Of a stretch of 64,000 nt of DNA, positions 55,635-62,634 are shown piece by piece. Every line of letters begins with the position of its first letter. Position 1 is the first letter of the stretch. Location of the stretch: contig CAUGYD010000002.1 in assembly GCA_959603585.1 (NCBI GenBank), forward strand, positions 62,001-126,000, in the 5' to 3' direction. The notes beneath the pieces were generated by a model. The model saw only the letters and a program-made list of their open reading frames with translations, made no database searches and was not told the DNA's origin. The stretch is from Scatosoma sp900555925 (GTDB lineage Bacteria; Bacillota; Clostridia; Christensenellales; Borkfalkiaceae). The position numbers and the translations under genes are program-made.

Positions 55635-56150
55635 ATGAACAATCAGGAAAATCAAAAACGAACTGATACAGAACATAAACATGAGCAAACAAAGCGCAAA
55701 TTAAAAATCATAGGCATTTCTGTTTTGAGCATAGGGTTAATTTTTACTATTATAGGTTTTATCAGCTTCTTTTCCTCTTTCGGGAGCGGAGATATGCCTT
55801 CTCTCTTTTGGTGTTCTTTCATCGGGCTTCCGATGTTTGCGGTAGGACTAAGTATTACTTCTTTAGCTTTCAAGAGAGAGATCAGTCGATACGTAAAAAA
55901 CGAATCCGTCCCCATTATAAACGAAGCAGGAAGAGAAGTTTCTCCCGCAGTACGGGATATTGCTTCGGCCGTTAAAGAAGGAATTTCTGACAATAATGAA
56001 TCCCGCTGCCCTTTATGCGGTGAATTTAACGAAAAAGGCAGTAAATTTTGTAAAAATTGCGGCAAAAGTTTTATAAAGGTCTGCCCCTTTTGTGGTCAGG
56101 AAATTGATTTTGACAGCTCTTTTTGTAATTACTGCGGTAAAAAATTATAA
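55635..56150 (+). CDS. Membrane protein with C-terminal double zinc ribbon
   Basis: 171 residues. Charged N-terminus, two membrane segments (about 24-46 and 56-76), then two rubredoxin-like knuckle pairs: CPLCGEF...CKNCGK and CPFCGQE...CNYCGK. Cytosolic zinc-ribbon tails of this sort are common in Clostridia; function unknown. GGGGAGGG SD. Confidence 0.78.
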   Translation: MNNQENQKRTDTEHKHEQTKRKLKIIGISVLSIGLIFTIIGFISFFSSFGSGDMPSLFWCSFIGLPMFAVGLSITSLAFKREISRYVKNESVPIINEAGREVSPAVRDIASAVKEGISDNNESRCPLCGEFNEKGSKFCKNCGKSFIKVCPFCGQEIDFDSSFCNYCGKKL

Positions 56151-56168
56151 CAAAAGTTAAGTTTTATC

Positions 56169-56207
56169 CCGAATTTTTGCGAGACGCAAAAATTCGGGAT
56201 TTTTTAA
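56169..56207 (+). terminator. Terminator after the zinc-ribbon gene
   Basis: CCCGAATTTTTGC-GAGAC-GCAAAAATTCGGG with T6 following. Confidence 0.85.
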
Positions 56208-56217
56208 AAATAGAAAA

Positions 56218-56250
56218 GAGGTTTCCCGTTTCAGGAAACCTCTTTTTGCG
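56218..56250 (-). terminator. Hairpin after the GGGtGRT gene
   Basis: GAGGTTTCC and GGAAACCTC with a 7-nt loop; A- and T-rich sides. Lies 16 nt past the stop at 56266. Confidence 0.7.
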
Positions 56251-56265
56251 TGTTTCAAAAACACA

Positions 56266-57267
56266 TTATTTCTTCATACCCTCTTCAACCGCAACGGCAC
56301 AAGCGACGGTAGCACCGACCATCGGGTTGTTGCCCATACCGATCAAGCCCATCATTTCCACATGGGCGGGAACGGAAGAAGATCCCGCAAACTGTGCATC
56401 GGAGTGCATTCTGCCCATCGTATCCGTCATGCCGTAAGAAGCGGGACCGGCAGCCATATTATCGGGATGCAATGTTCTGCCCGTACCACCGCCCGAAGCT
56501 ACGGAAAAATATTTAACGCCGTTTTCATTACACCACTTTTTATACGTACCCGCAACAGGATGCTGGAATCTCGTGGGATTCGTTGAGTTGCCCGTAATGG
56601 AAACGCCGACTTTTTCGAGGCGCATGATTGCCACGCCTTCGGGAACATCGTCCGCACCGTAGCATTTTACCTTTGCGCGAGGACCGTCGGAAAATGCCTT
56701 CTCGTAAATTACTTTTACAGTTTCGGTAGAATGGTCGAACTCGGTTTCCACATAGGTAAAGCCGTTAATTCTGGAAATAATATAAGCAGCATCTTTGCCG
56801 AGTCCGTTAAGAATAACTCTCAAAGGATTTTTTCTGACTTTATTTGCGTTCTGAGCGATAGAAATAGCTCCTTCCGCGGCGGCAAAGGATTCATGTCCGG
56901 CCAAGAAGCAGAAGCACTCTGTTTCCTCGGAAAGCAACATCGAACCCAAATTGCCGTGGCCGAGTCCTACCTGTCTGTTCTGAGCGACGGAACCGGGAAT
57001 ACAGAAAGCCTGTAAACCGATACCGATGGCGGCAGCAGCATCGGCAGCCTTCTTGCAGCCTTTTTTGATCGCGATTGCCGCACCGACCGTATAAGCCCAA
57101 ACAGCGTTTTCAAAACAAATCGGCTGAGTTCCTCTCACAATTTTATCGCAATCGACGCCCTTGGCGAGACAGATATCTTTACATTCTTCGATAGAAGAAA
57201 TACCATATTCTTTCAAAACGCCGTTAATTTTATCGATTCTTCTTTCATAACCTTCAAATAATGACAT
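56266..57267 (-). CDS. GGGtGRT protein (uncharacterised family named for its motif)
   Basis: 333 residues with the diagnostic ASGGGTGRTLHPDNMAAGPA, then MGRMHSDAQFAGSSS and GMGNNPMVGATVA. Several conserved Cys (ETECFCFLAG, QPICF) could hold a metal or cluster. It is known to co-occur with the scaffold-like gene directly upstream, as here (17-nt gap), but no reaction has been shown that I know of. Cytoplasmic; family assignment very sure. Confidence 0.92.
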   Translation of the reverse strand: MSLFEGYERRIDKINGVLKEYGISSIEECKDICLAKGVDCDKIVRGTQPICFENAVWAYTVGAAIAIKKGCKKAADAAAAIGIGLQAFCIPGSVAQNRQVGLGHGNLGSMLLSEETECFCFLAGHESFAAAEGAISIAQNANKVRKNPLRVILNGLGKDAAYIISRINGFTYVETEFDHSTETVKVIYEKAFSDGPRAKVKCYGADDVPEGVAIMRLEKVGVSITGNSTNPTRFQHPVAGTYKKWCNENGVKYFSVASGGGTGRTLHPDNMAAGPASYGMTDTMGRMHSDAQFAGSSSVPAHVEMMGLIGMGNNPMVGATVACAVAVEEGMKK

Positions 57268-57284
57268 TAGCTTGTCCTCCTTGA

Positions 57285-57995
57285 TTACTCTTCGCGAGGG
57301 TCGATGAATTTCACGGCACCCTGCTCGGCGGTAAATCTGCCATAGTGCCCCATCGCCTTCTTATACGCCTCGTTGGGCTCCATTCCTTTTTTAATGAAAT
57401 CAGTCATTTTTCCGAGAGAAACGAACTCATAACCGATAACTTCGCTGTTTGCGTCCAACGCAAGACGAGTGACATAGCCCTCTGCCATTTCCAAATATCT
57501 GACGCCTTTCTGTAAAGTGGAATACATCGTACCGACCTGCGAACGGTGTCCTTTGCCGAGGTCTTCGAGTCCCGCGCCGACAGGGAGTCCATCGTCGGAG
57601 AAAGCGGACTGCGAACGCCCGTAGACGATTTGCAAAAAGAGCTCTCTCATCGCCGTATTGATAGCATCGCATACAAGGTCAGTATTCAAAGCCTCCAAGG
57701 GAGTCTTACCGGGAAGAATTTCGGCTGCCATTGCAGCAGAATGAGTCATACCCGAACAGCCGATAGTTTCTACCAACGCTTCCTGAATGATACCCTGTTT
57801 GATATTAAGAGTCAATTTACAGGCGCCCTGCTGGGGAGCACACCAACCCACGCCGTGGGTAAGTCCGCTGATGTCTTTAATCTCTTTCGCATGAATCCAC
57901 TTGCCCTCTTCGGGAATCGCGGAATTTTCATGACGAGCAACGCCCGCGCCTTTGGCAACGCAGAACATCTGTGCAACATCTTGTGATATTGTCAT
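57285..57995 (-). CDS. IscU/NifU-like iron-sulfur scaffold protein paired with GGGtGRT
   Basis: 236 residues from the ATG at 57993-57995 (GGAGG upstream). The N-terminal half has HGVGWCAPQQGACKLTL, the core ETIGCSGMTHSAAMAAEIL has a scaffold-type Cys, and SQVGTMYSTLQKGVRYLEMAE follows. Longer than ordinary IscU (~130 residues). First gene of a two-gene operon with a clear promoter. Confidence 0.88.
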   Translation of the reverse strand: MTISQDVAQMFCVAKGAGVARHENSAIPEEGKWIHAKEIKDISGLTHGVGWCAPQQGACKLTLNIKQGIIQEALVETIGCSGMTHSAAMAAEILPGKTPLEALNTDLVCDAINTAMRELFLQIVYGRSQSAFSDDGLPVGAGLEDLGKGHRSQVGTMYSTLQKGVRYLEMAEGYVTRLALDANSEVIGYEFVSLGKMTDFIKKGMEPNEAYKKAMGHYGRFTAEQGAVKFIDPREE

Positions 57996-58066
57996 TGTGA
58001 ATTCCTCCAAAAAATTTTGTTTCCGAAATATAAGTTCTGTCTTGTTTATGGATTAAAACCTTATAC

Positions 58067-58095
58067 AGTATAGCACATTCTTCGGAAAAATTCAA
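58067..58095 (-). promoter_or_regulatory. Promoter of the scaffold-GGGtGRT operon
   Basis: Minus strand TTGAAT (58090-58095), 17-nt spacer, TATACT (58067-58072); leader about 65 nt. Confidence 0.75.
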
Positions 58096-58241
58096 CAGCA
58101 AACGCGGACTTTTTTTCCTTTTTATAAAAAATTTTACCTTTTAGGCAGATTCTGTCGCCAAAAACTCTTTTTGAAGAAGAAAACGCTTTACAAAATCAAG
58201 TAATTACGTAGAGAAAAGAGAATAAAATTTTTCTAAAAGCC

Positions 58242-58270
58242 TTGTATTTTCGTATTCCTCGTGGTATAAT
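58242..58270 (+). promoter_or_regulatory. Promoter of the YwaF-like gene and its leader ORF
   Basis: TTGTAT (58242-58247), 17-nt spacer, TATAAT (58265-58270), followed after 6 nt by an ATG. Confidence 0.75.
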
Positions 58271-58276
58271 GTAACT

Positions 58277-58312
58277 ATGAAGGCGCTAACGGTAATACTA
58301 TGGAAATTTTAA
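58277..58312 (+). CDS. Leaderless 11-codon upstream ORF
   Basis: MKALTVILWKF. The ATG is 6 nt after the -10 box, so it is at or next to the predicted transcript start. Its TAA overlaps an in-frame ATG of the membrane protein gene (TAATG at 58310-58314), which itself has no SD. Reinitiation after this ORF would explain translation of the gene. Confidence 0.45.
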   Translation: MKALTVILWKF

Positions 58313-59100
58313 TGCGTTTTTTAGAATTGACGGCCAAAGAGATGACTCCCCCGAAAGCATACGGAAATTTTCATCTTCTCTTTTGGGGAATCGGTCTTAC
58401 ACTCTCCCTTACGGTAGCTTTTTTATTGCGCCATACAAAAGAAAAAACCAATAAATATCTCTTATTTGGAATCGGTCTATTTCTCCTTATCGCCGAAATT
58501 TACAAACAACTTTTTTATACATTTTACATCGAACACGGAAGCTATCGCTTTGACAGATTTCCCTTTCAACTTTGCAGTATTCCCATGTATCTCTGTCTTG
58601 TCGTTCCTTGGCTAAAGCCGTCTAAATTAAAGCAAGCGCTCTACACTTTTATCGCCTCTTTTGGTTTCATGGGAGGATTTGTATCCTATTTTTCCCCCGA
58701 AAGCATGTGCCTCAGTTATTGGTCTTTGACTCTACATTCTTTCACATGGCATATGTTACTGATTTTTCTCGGACTTTACCTGTTTTTTACGGGACGTGCA
58801 GGCCACTCTTTTCGGGATTTTTTTCCCGCGGCAATCGTATATCTTTCTTGTTGCATCATCGCCTTCGGTATCAATCTCCTTTGCTACGACCTTCCCGGTC
58901 CCGATGTCAACATGTTTTATATAGGGCCCAAGCCGAGTCAACTTGTCATCTGCCGAGATATCGTAAAAAAATTTGGTTGGCAAATCAATTCTATAATATA
59001 TATTTCGGCCTTGACCGTTTGCGCCGCTTTCTTCTTTGCAATCTACTTAATGCTTAGAAAAAAAATCCTCCGTAAAATACCGAAAGAAAAAGGAGCCTAA
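58300..59100 (+). CDS. YwaF/TMEM164-like integral membrane protein
   Basis: 266 residues (262 if translation starts at the ATG at 58312). Six to seven membrane segments. PFQLCSIPMYLCLVVPW and TLHSFTWHMLLIF are typical of the YwaF family (related to TMEM164, a proposed acyltransferase fold); the Cys and His are the likely functional residues. No SD at either ATG. Function in bacteria unknown. Confidence 0.8.
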   Translation: MEILMRFLELTAKEMTPPKAYGNFHLLFWGIGLTLSLTVAFLLRHTKEKTNKYLLFGIGLFLLIAEIYKQLFYTFYIEHGSYRFDRFPFQLCSIPMYLCLVVPWLKPSKLKQALYTFIASFGFMGGFVSYFSPESMCLSYWSLTLHSFTWHMLLIFLGLYLFFTGRAGHSFRDFFPAAIVYLSCCIIAFGINLLCYDLPGPDVNMFYIGPKPSQLVICRDIVKKFGWQINSIIYISALTVCAAFFFAIYLMLRKKILRKIPKEKGA

Positions 59101-59118
59101 AAAAGGCTCTTTTTTTAC
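59092..59118. terminator. Bidirectional terminator between the YwaF-like gene and sigK
   Basis: GGAGCC and GGCTC form the stem, with A5 upstream and T7 downstream. Confidence 0.8.
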
Positions 59119-59121
59119 CGT

Positions 59122-59823
59122 TCACTCAAAAAAATCTTCCGAATGAAGCCGAACGCGCAGTTTCTCTATCGCCCTCTTTTCGATTCTCGAAATATACGAT
59201 CTGGAAATCCTGAGCATCTTTGCCACTTCCCTTTGCGGCAGAGGTACTCCGCCCTTTAAAGCATATCTCAGACATAATACCGTATACTCCCGTTCGCTCA
59301 AAATGAGCTTCACCTGCCTCAAAAGTTTTTCCCGCTGCACCGATCTCTCTACTTTCTCAAATACGCAATCTTCCTTTTCAAAAAGTAAATCCATCAAAGT
59401 CAACTCATTTCCGTCTTTATCCGTCCCGACGGGATCGGATAAAGACAAATTATTTTTATGCTTCTTATTTGTACGAATCAGCATCAGAATCTCATTCTCG
59501 ATACAACGCGCAGTATATGTCGCAAGAGCCGTTCCGTGCCCCGGTTCATAAGTATTAATTGCCTTGATGAGACCTATGCTGCCTACGGAAATCAAATCGT
59601 CGGTTTCCGCCGCTCCGGTATATTTTTTTACGATGTGCGCCACCAGACGCATATTATGCCTGATGAGCACATCTTTCGCCTCTTTGTCGCCCCGTCTCGC
59701 CAAAGCCAGATATTTTTCCTCCTCCTCTTTGGGCAACGGTTTGGGAAAAGAATTTTTCCCGCCGATCGCCCCCGTAAAAAACACGATTTTTCCGAGAATC
59801 GCCCATAAAAAATCCAGAAACAT
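59122..59823 (-). CDS. sigK: Sporulation sigma factor SigK with pro-sequence
   Basis: 233 residues. About 20 hydrophobic N-terminal residues (LDFLWAILGKIVFF) form the inhibitory pro-sequence cut by SpoIVFB in known systems. Region 2: RHNMRLVAHIVKKY, DDLISVGSIGLIKAI, TYTARCIENEILMLIR. Region 4: LSEREYTVLCLRYAL, then a helix-turn-helix in VAKMLRISRSYISRIEKRAI. Late mother-cell sigma factor. Intact, not split by a skin element. AAGGCGG SD. Confidence 0.92.
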   Translation of the reverse strand: MFLDFLWAILGKIVFFTGAIGGKNSFPKPLPKEEEEKYLALARRGDKEAKDVLIRHNMRLVAHIVKKYTGAAETDDLISVGSIGLIKAINTYEPGHGTALATYTARCIENEILMLIRTNKKHKNNLSLSDPVGTDKDGNELTLMDLLFEKEDCVFEKVERSVQREKLLRQVKLILSEREYTVLCLRYALKGGVPLPQREVAKMLRISRSYISRIEKRAIEKLRVRLHSEDFFE

Positions 59824-59875
59824 ACGCCTACCGCCTTAAAAAGAGCAAAACATCGCCCTAAAATAGAGTTACTTT

Positions 59876-59883
59876 ATCGTATG
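59876..59883 (-). promoter_or_regulatory. Possible SigE-type -10 element upstream of sigK
   Basis: Minus strand CATACGAT resembles the SigE -10 consensus CATACAnT, at a fitting distance (about 53 nt) from the ATG. The -35 region (GTATAG) is only weakly similar. Confidence 0.35.
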
Positions 59884-59971
59884 TCGGGGATTGTTTGTAC
59901 TATACCGACAAAATTCGCCTTTTTTTAAAACTTTTTTCGCAATTCCTGCACATTTTCTACTTCACCCATTT

Positions 59972-60010
59972 TACTATGTCACACACAATTACTATGACAG
60001 ACAAAGTATA
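59972..60010. repeat. Two half-copies of the ACTATG palindrome family
   Basis: TACTATGTCACACA at 59972-59985 and TACTATGACAGACAAAGTA at 59990-60008 match left arms of the family but lack right arms. They lie just before full copy 3. Confidence 0.55.
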
Positions 60011-60038
60011 TTCACAAGAAATTCTCACACATTTTCAT

Positions 60039-60077
60039 ATACTATGACAGACATAATAATTATGTCTGTCATAGTAT
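60039..60077. repeat. Perfect palindrome, copy 3 of the ACTATG...CATAGT family
   Basis: Arms of 19 bp (ATACTATGACAGACATAAT and its exact complement) around a single A. It ends on the first base of the stop codon of the HD gene (60077-60079), just as copy 2 abuts the miaA stop. Confidence 0.8.
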
Positions 60078-60637
60078 TATTGATTTTTGATTTTTTCCCG
60101 AGTAATCCGATTACATTCTTCTTTCAAAAGCCGGGTAAAAGTTGAAAAACTGCATTCTTTTTCTCCATGAGATAATTGAAGCTCGTATTCCAAAGGTAGC
60201 CATGTAGAAATATCCGCTTCATTGTGTTGAATAACAGCTTCTATTTTATCCAAAGATTTATAAAGTTTCGATTCGCAAGTTTGCAGGGCTTCCATTTCGG
60301 AAAACAGACCGGTTAATTCGTTCCGATACGGATTCGGAAGTTCCCGTAAAAATTTTTTAATCTTTTCGTTTTCAATTTCTTCGTCTTGCGGCGTCTTTTC
60401 AAAACAGGGAATATCTCCCGTAAAAGATTCTCCTATATCATGAAAAAGACACATTAAAATGACTCTGTCGATATTGACGTTCGGAAACTCGTCTTTTACG
60501 AAATAGGCCATGACTGCAAGGCGGTGGGAATGTTCCGCCACGCTTTCCTTTCGGCCGGAAGAAGTATACGAATGCCTTGTGTTGTTTTTTAGTTTTTCGA
60601 ATATGTGTAAGATTTCCAAATACTTTTTTATGTCCAT
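60077..60637 (-). CDS. HD-domain nucleotidase (YfbR/HDDC2-like)
   Basis: 186 residues. SVAEHSHRLAVMAYF, then LFHDIGESFTGDIP and later LDKIEAVIQHNEADIS give the H...HD...D metal set of 5'-deoxynucleotidases. Probably hydrolyses deoxynucleoside monophosphates. Stands alone; the end overlaps the palindrome copy 3. Confidence 0.85.
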   Translation of the reverse strand: MDIKKYLEILHIFEKLKNNTRHSYTSSGRKESVAEHSHRLAVMAYFVKDEFPNVNIDRVILMCLFHDIGESFTGDIPCFEKTPQDEEIENEKIKKFLRELPNPYRNELTGLFSEMEALQTCESKLYKSLDKIEAVIQHNEADISTWLPLEYELQLSHGEKECSFSTFTRLLKEECNRITREKIKNQ

Positions 60638-60705
60638 AATCCCTCCGATACGGCTTTTGTGAAACTTATTTTGTGGAACTTATCTTTTTTTACTTAAAAA
60701 GTAGA

Positions 60706-60735
60706 AAAAACCGGTCCTTTCGGCCGGTTTTTTTC
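60706..60735 (-). terminator. Terminator of rnpB
   Basis: AAACCGG...CCGGTTT with a short loop and T/A tracts on both sides, just beyond the RNase P RNA 3' end. Confidence 0.75.
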
Positions 60736-60743
60736 AAAACAAA

Positions 60744-61093
60744 GATTTGAGTCTGTCTGTAAGCCGAGTTCTGTCGTGTACGGTCATCTATCTAGGCTTG
60801 CCGTCACCGACAAGCTCAAGCGATATTCACGGTATTCCGCCGGACGAACAGCCCTATTTGGCGGATACCCAATCTTGCAGCGGGTGGGGTTTACATGGCA
60901 TACCACGTTACCGCAGTATCGGTGAGCTCTTACCTCGCCTTTCCATCCTTACAGGGACAAAGCCCTGCGGTTTATTTCTGTTGCACTTTCCTTGAAGTCG
61001 CCTTCACCTGACGTTATCAGGCACCCTGTCCTATGCTGCTCGGACTTTCCTCATGGTCTTAAAGACCCCGCGACCGTATAACAAACTCAAATC
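60744..61093 (-). ncRNA. rnpB: RNase P RNA (class A)
   Basis: Minus strand starts GATTTGAGTTTGTTATACGG and ends ACAGACTCAAATC; these ends pair as P1. The conserved P4 strand GAGGAAAGTCCGAGC is at about 61038-61052, followed by CAGGGTGCCTGATAACG, GAAAGTGCAACAGAAA and GGTAAGGATGGAAAGG, and near the 3' end GAACTCGGCTTACAG. Catalytic RNA that matures tRNA 5' ends. Ends accurate to a few bases. Confidence 0.92.
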
Positions 61094-61100
61094 CTAATAT

Positions 61101-61106
61101 ATTATA
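61101..61106 (-). promoter_or_regulatory. -10 box of rnpB
   Basis: TATAAT on the minus strand, 7 nt before the RNA 5' end; the -35 region is weak. Confidence 0.6.
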
Positions 61107-61127
61107 GCATATCTTGTGAAAAAAGTA

Positions 61128-61156
61128 TTGCTTTTTCAGCAAAAAAATAGTAAAAT
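61128..61156 (+). promoter_or_regulatory. Promoter of pyk
   Basis: TTGCTT (61128-61133), 17-nt spacer, TAAAAT (61151-61156); divergent from the rnpB promoter. Confidence 0.55.
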
Positions 61157-61189
61157 ATAGATAGAAATTTTTTTAAGGATAAATCAAAT

Positions 61190-62596
61190 ATGAAAAAGAC
61201 AAAAATTGTTTGTACTTTGGGGCCTTCAAGTGACACGAAAGAAATTATTTCTGCCATGGCCGACGCGGGAATGAACGTAGTTCGGCTGAATTTTTCCCAT
61301 GGTACGCATGCGGATCATGCAAAGAAAATTCAAACAGTAAAGGAAGTAAGAAACGAAAAAAAGATTCCGCTTCCCATTATGTTGGACACGAAAGGTCCGG
61401 AATTCAGAATAAAGACTTTCAAAAACGGAAAAGTTTCCTTAAAAGAGGGCTCAACCTTTCGTTTTACCTCTGAGGATGTTATAGGAGATGAAAACAGAGT
61501 CGGAGTGTCTTATTCCGACCTCGCCAAAGAAATGCGTCCCGGAGATAAAATTCTGCTCAATAACGGACTCATGGTATTTAGGGTAAAAGAGACTTCGGCA
61601 ACCGATGTCATTTGTAACGTTGAGGTAGGAGGAGAACTCTCCAACCGTAAATCCATGTTTTTCCCCGATAAGGAATTGCATTTGACGTTCCTTTCAGAAC
61701 AGGATAAAGAAGACTTGCTTTTCGGGATCGAACAGGGTGTGGATTTTGTTGCACTTTCTTTCGTTTCAAAGGCACAGGATGTTTTAGACGTCAGAAATTT
61801 CCTGAATGAACACGGCGGAAATCACATCGATATCATCGCAAAAATCGAAAATCGGGCGGGCGTGAAACACTTGGAAGAGATCATGAAGGTATCGGACGGA
61901 ATTATGGTCGCCCGCGGCGATCTCGGAGTAGAAATTCCCTATGAAGAGCTTCCCGATATTCAGAAAAGTATGATCAGCAACTGTCGTATTTACGGCAAAC
62001 GCGTGATTACGGCAACGGAAATGCTGGAATCGATGATTCACAATCCCCGTCCGACGCGAGCAGAAATTTCCGACGTAGCAAACGCCGTATATGACGGTAC
62101 CTCCGCTGTCATGCTTTCGGGAGAAACTGCCGCAGGTGCTTTTCCCGTCGAATCTGTCGCGGCAATGGCAAAAATTGTCGAACGAGCCGAAAATAACATA
62201 GAGTATATTCAGACAATAGATAATTATGCCATCAAGAGTTCTTCCGAAGCGCTTTCTCATTCCGCTTGTACTTTGGCAAAGGATTTGAAGGCAAAGGCTA
62301 TTGTCGTCTGTACTCGCACGGGCGCTACAGCAAGAATGGTTTCACGCTTCCGTCCTCTTATTCCCATCATCGGCTTGACGACGGACGAACGCGCCTATCG
62401 TCAACTCGCTCTCAGCTGGGGCGTTCAACCCGCTATGGCAGATGAATATTCTTCCGTGGATATTCTTTTCTATTTTGCTAAATTGGCAGCCTTGAAAAGC
62501 GGCATGGTCAAAAAGGGAGATACCATTGTCATTACGGGTGGCACTCCGAACGGAAAAAGCGGAAATTCCAGTCTGATAAATGTAGAAAATATCTAA
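61190..62596 (+). CDS. pyk: Pyruvate kinase
   Basis: 468 residues. KIVCTLGPSS, RLNFSHGTHADH, MLDTKGPEFR, IIAKIENRAGV with the catalytic Lys, MVARGDLGVEIP and VMLSGETAAG. Converts PEP and ADP to pyruvate and ATP. There is no C-terminal PEP-utilising extension as in some Bacillus enzymes. AAGGAT SD. Own promoter and terminator; no pfkA partner here. Confidence 0.96.
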   Translation: MKKTKIVCTLGPSSDTKEIISAMADAGMNVVRLNFSHGTHADHAKKIQTVKEVRNEKKIPLPIMLDTKGPEFRIKTFKNGKVSLKEGSTFRFTSEDVIGDENRVGVSYSDLAKEMRPGDKILLNNGLMVFRVKETSATDVICNVEVGGELSNRKSMFFPDKELHLTFLSEQDKEDLLFGIEQGVDFVALSFVSKAQDVLDVRNFLNEHGGNHIDIIAKIENRAGVKHLEEIMKVSDGIMVARGDLGVEIPYEELPDIQKSMISNCRIYGKRVITATEMLESMIHNPRPTRAEISDVANAVYDGTSAVMLSGETAAGAFPVESVAAMAKIVERAENNIEYIQTIDNYAIKSSSEALSHSACTLAKDLKAKAIVVCTRTGATARMVSRFRPLIPIIGLTTDERAYRQLALSWGVQPAMADEYSSVDILFYFAKLAALKSGMVKKGDTIVITGGTPNGKSGNSSLINVENI

Positions 62597-62597
62597 A

Positions 62598-62634
62598 AAA
62601 AGAGCTCCGAGTTATTTTCGGAGCTCTTTTTTAA
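62598..62634. terminator. Bidirectional terminator between pyk and the helicase gene
   Basis: AAAAGAGCTCCGA pairs with TCGGAGCTCTTTT, with A- and T-tracts. Confidence 0.88.
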
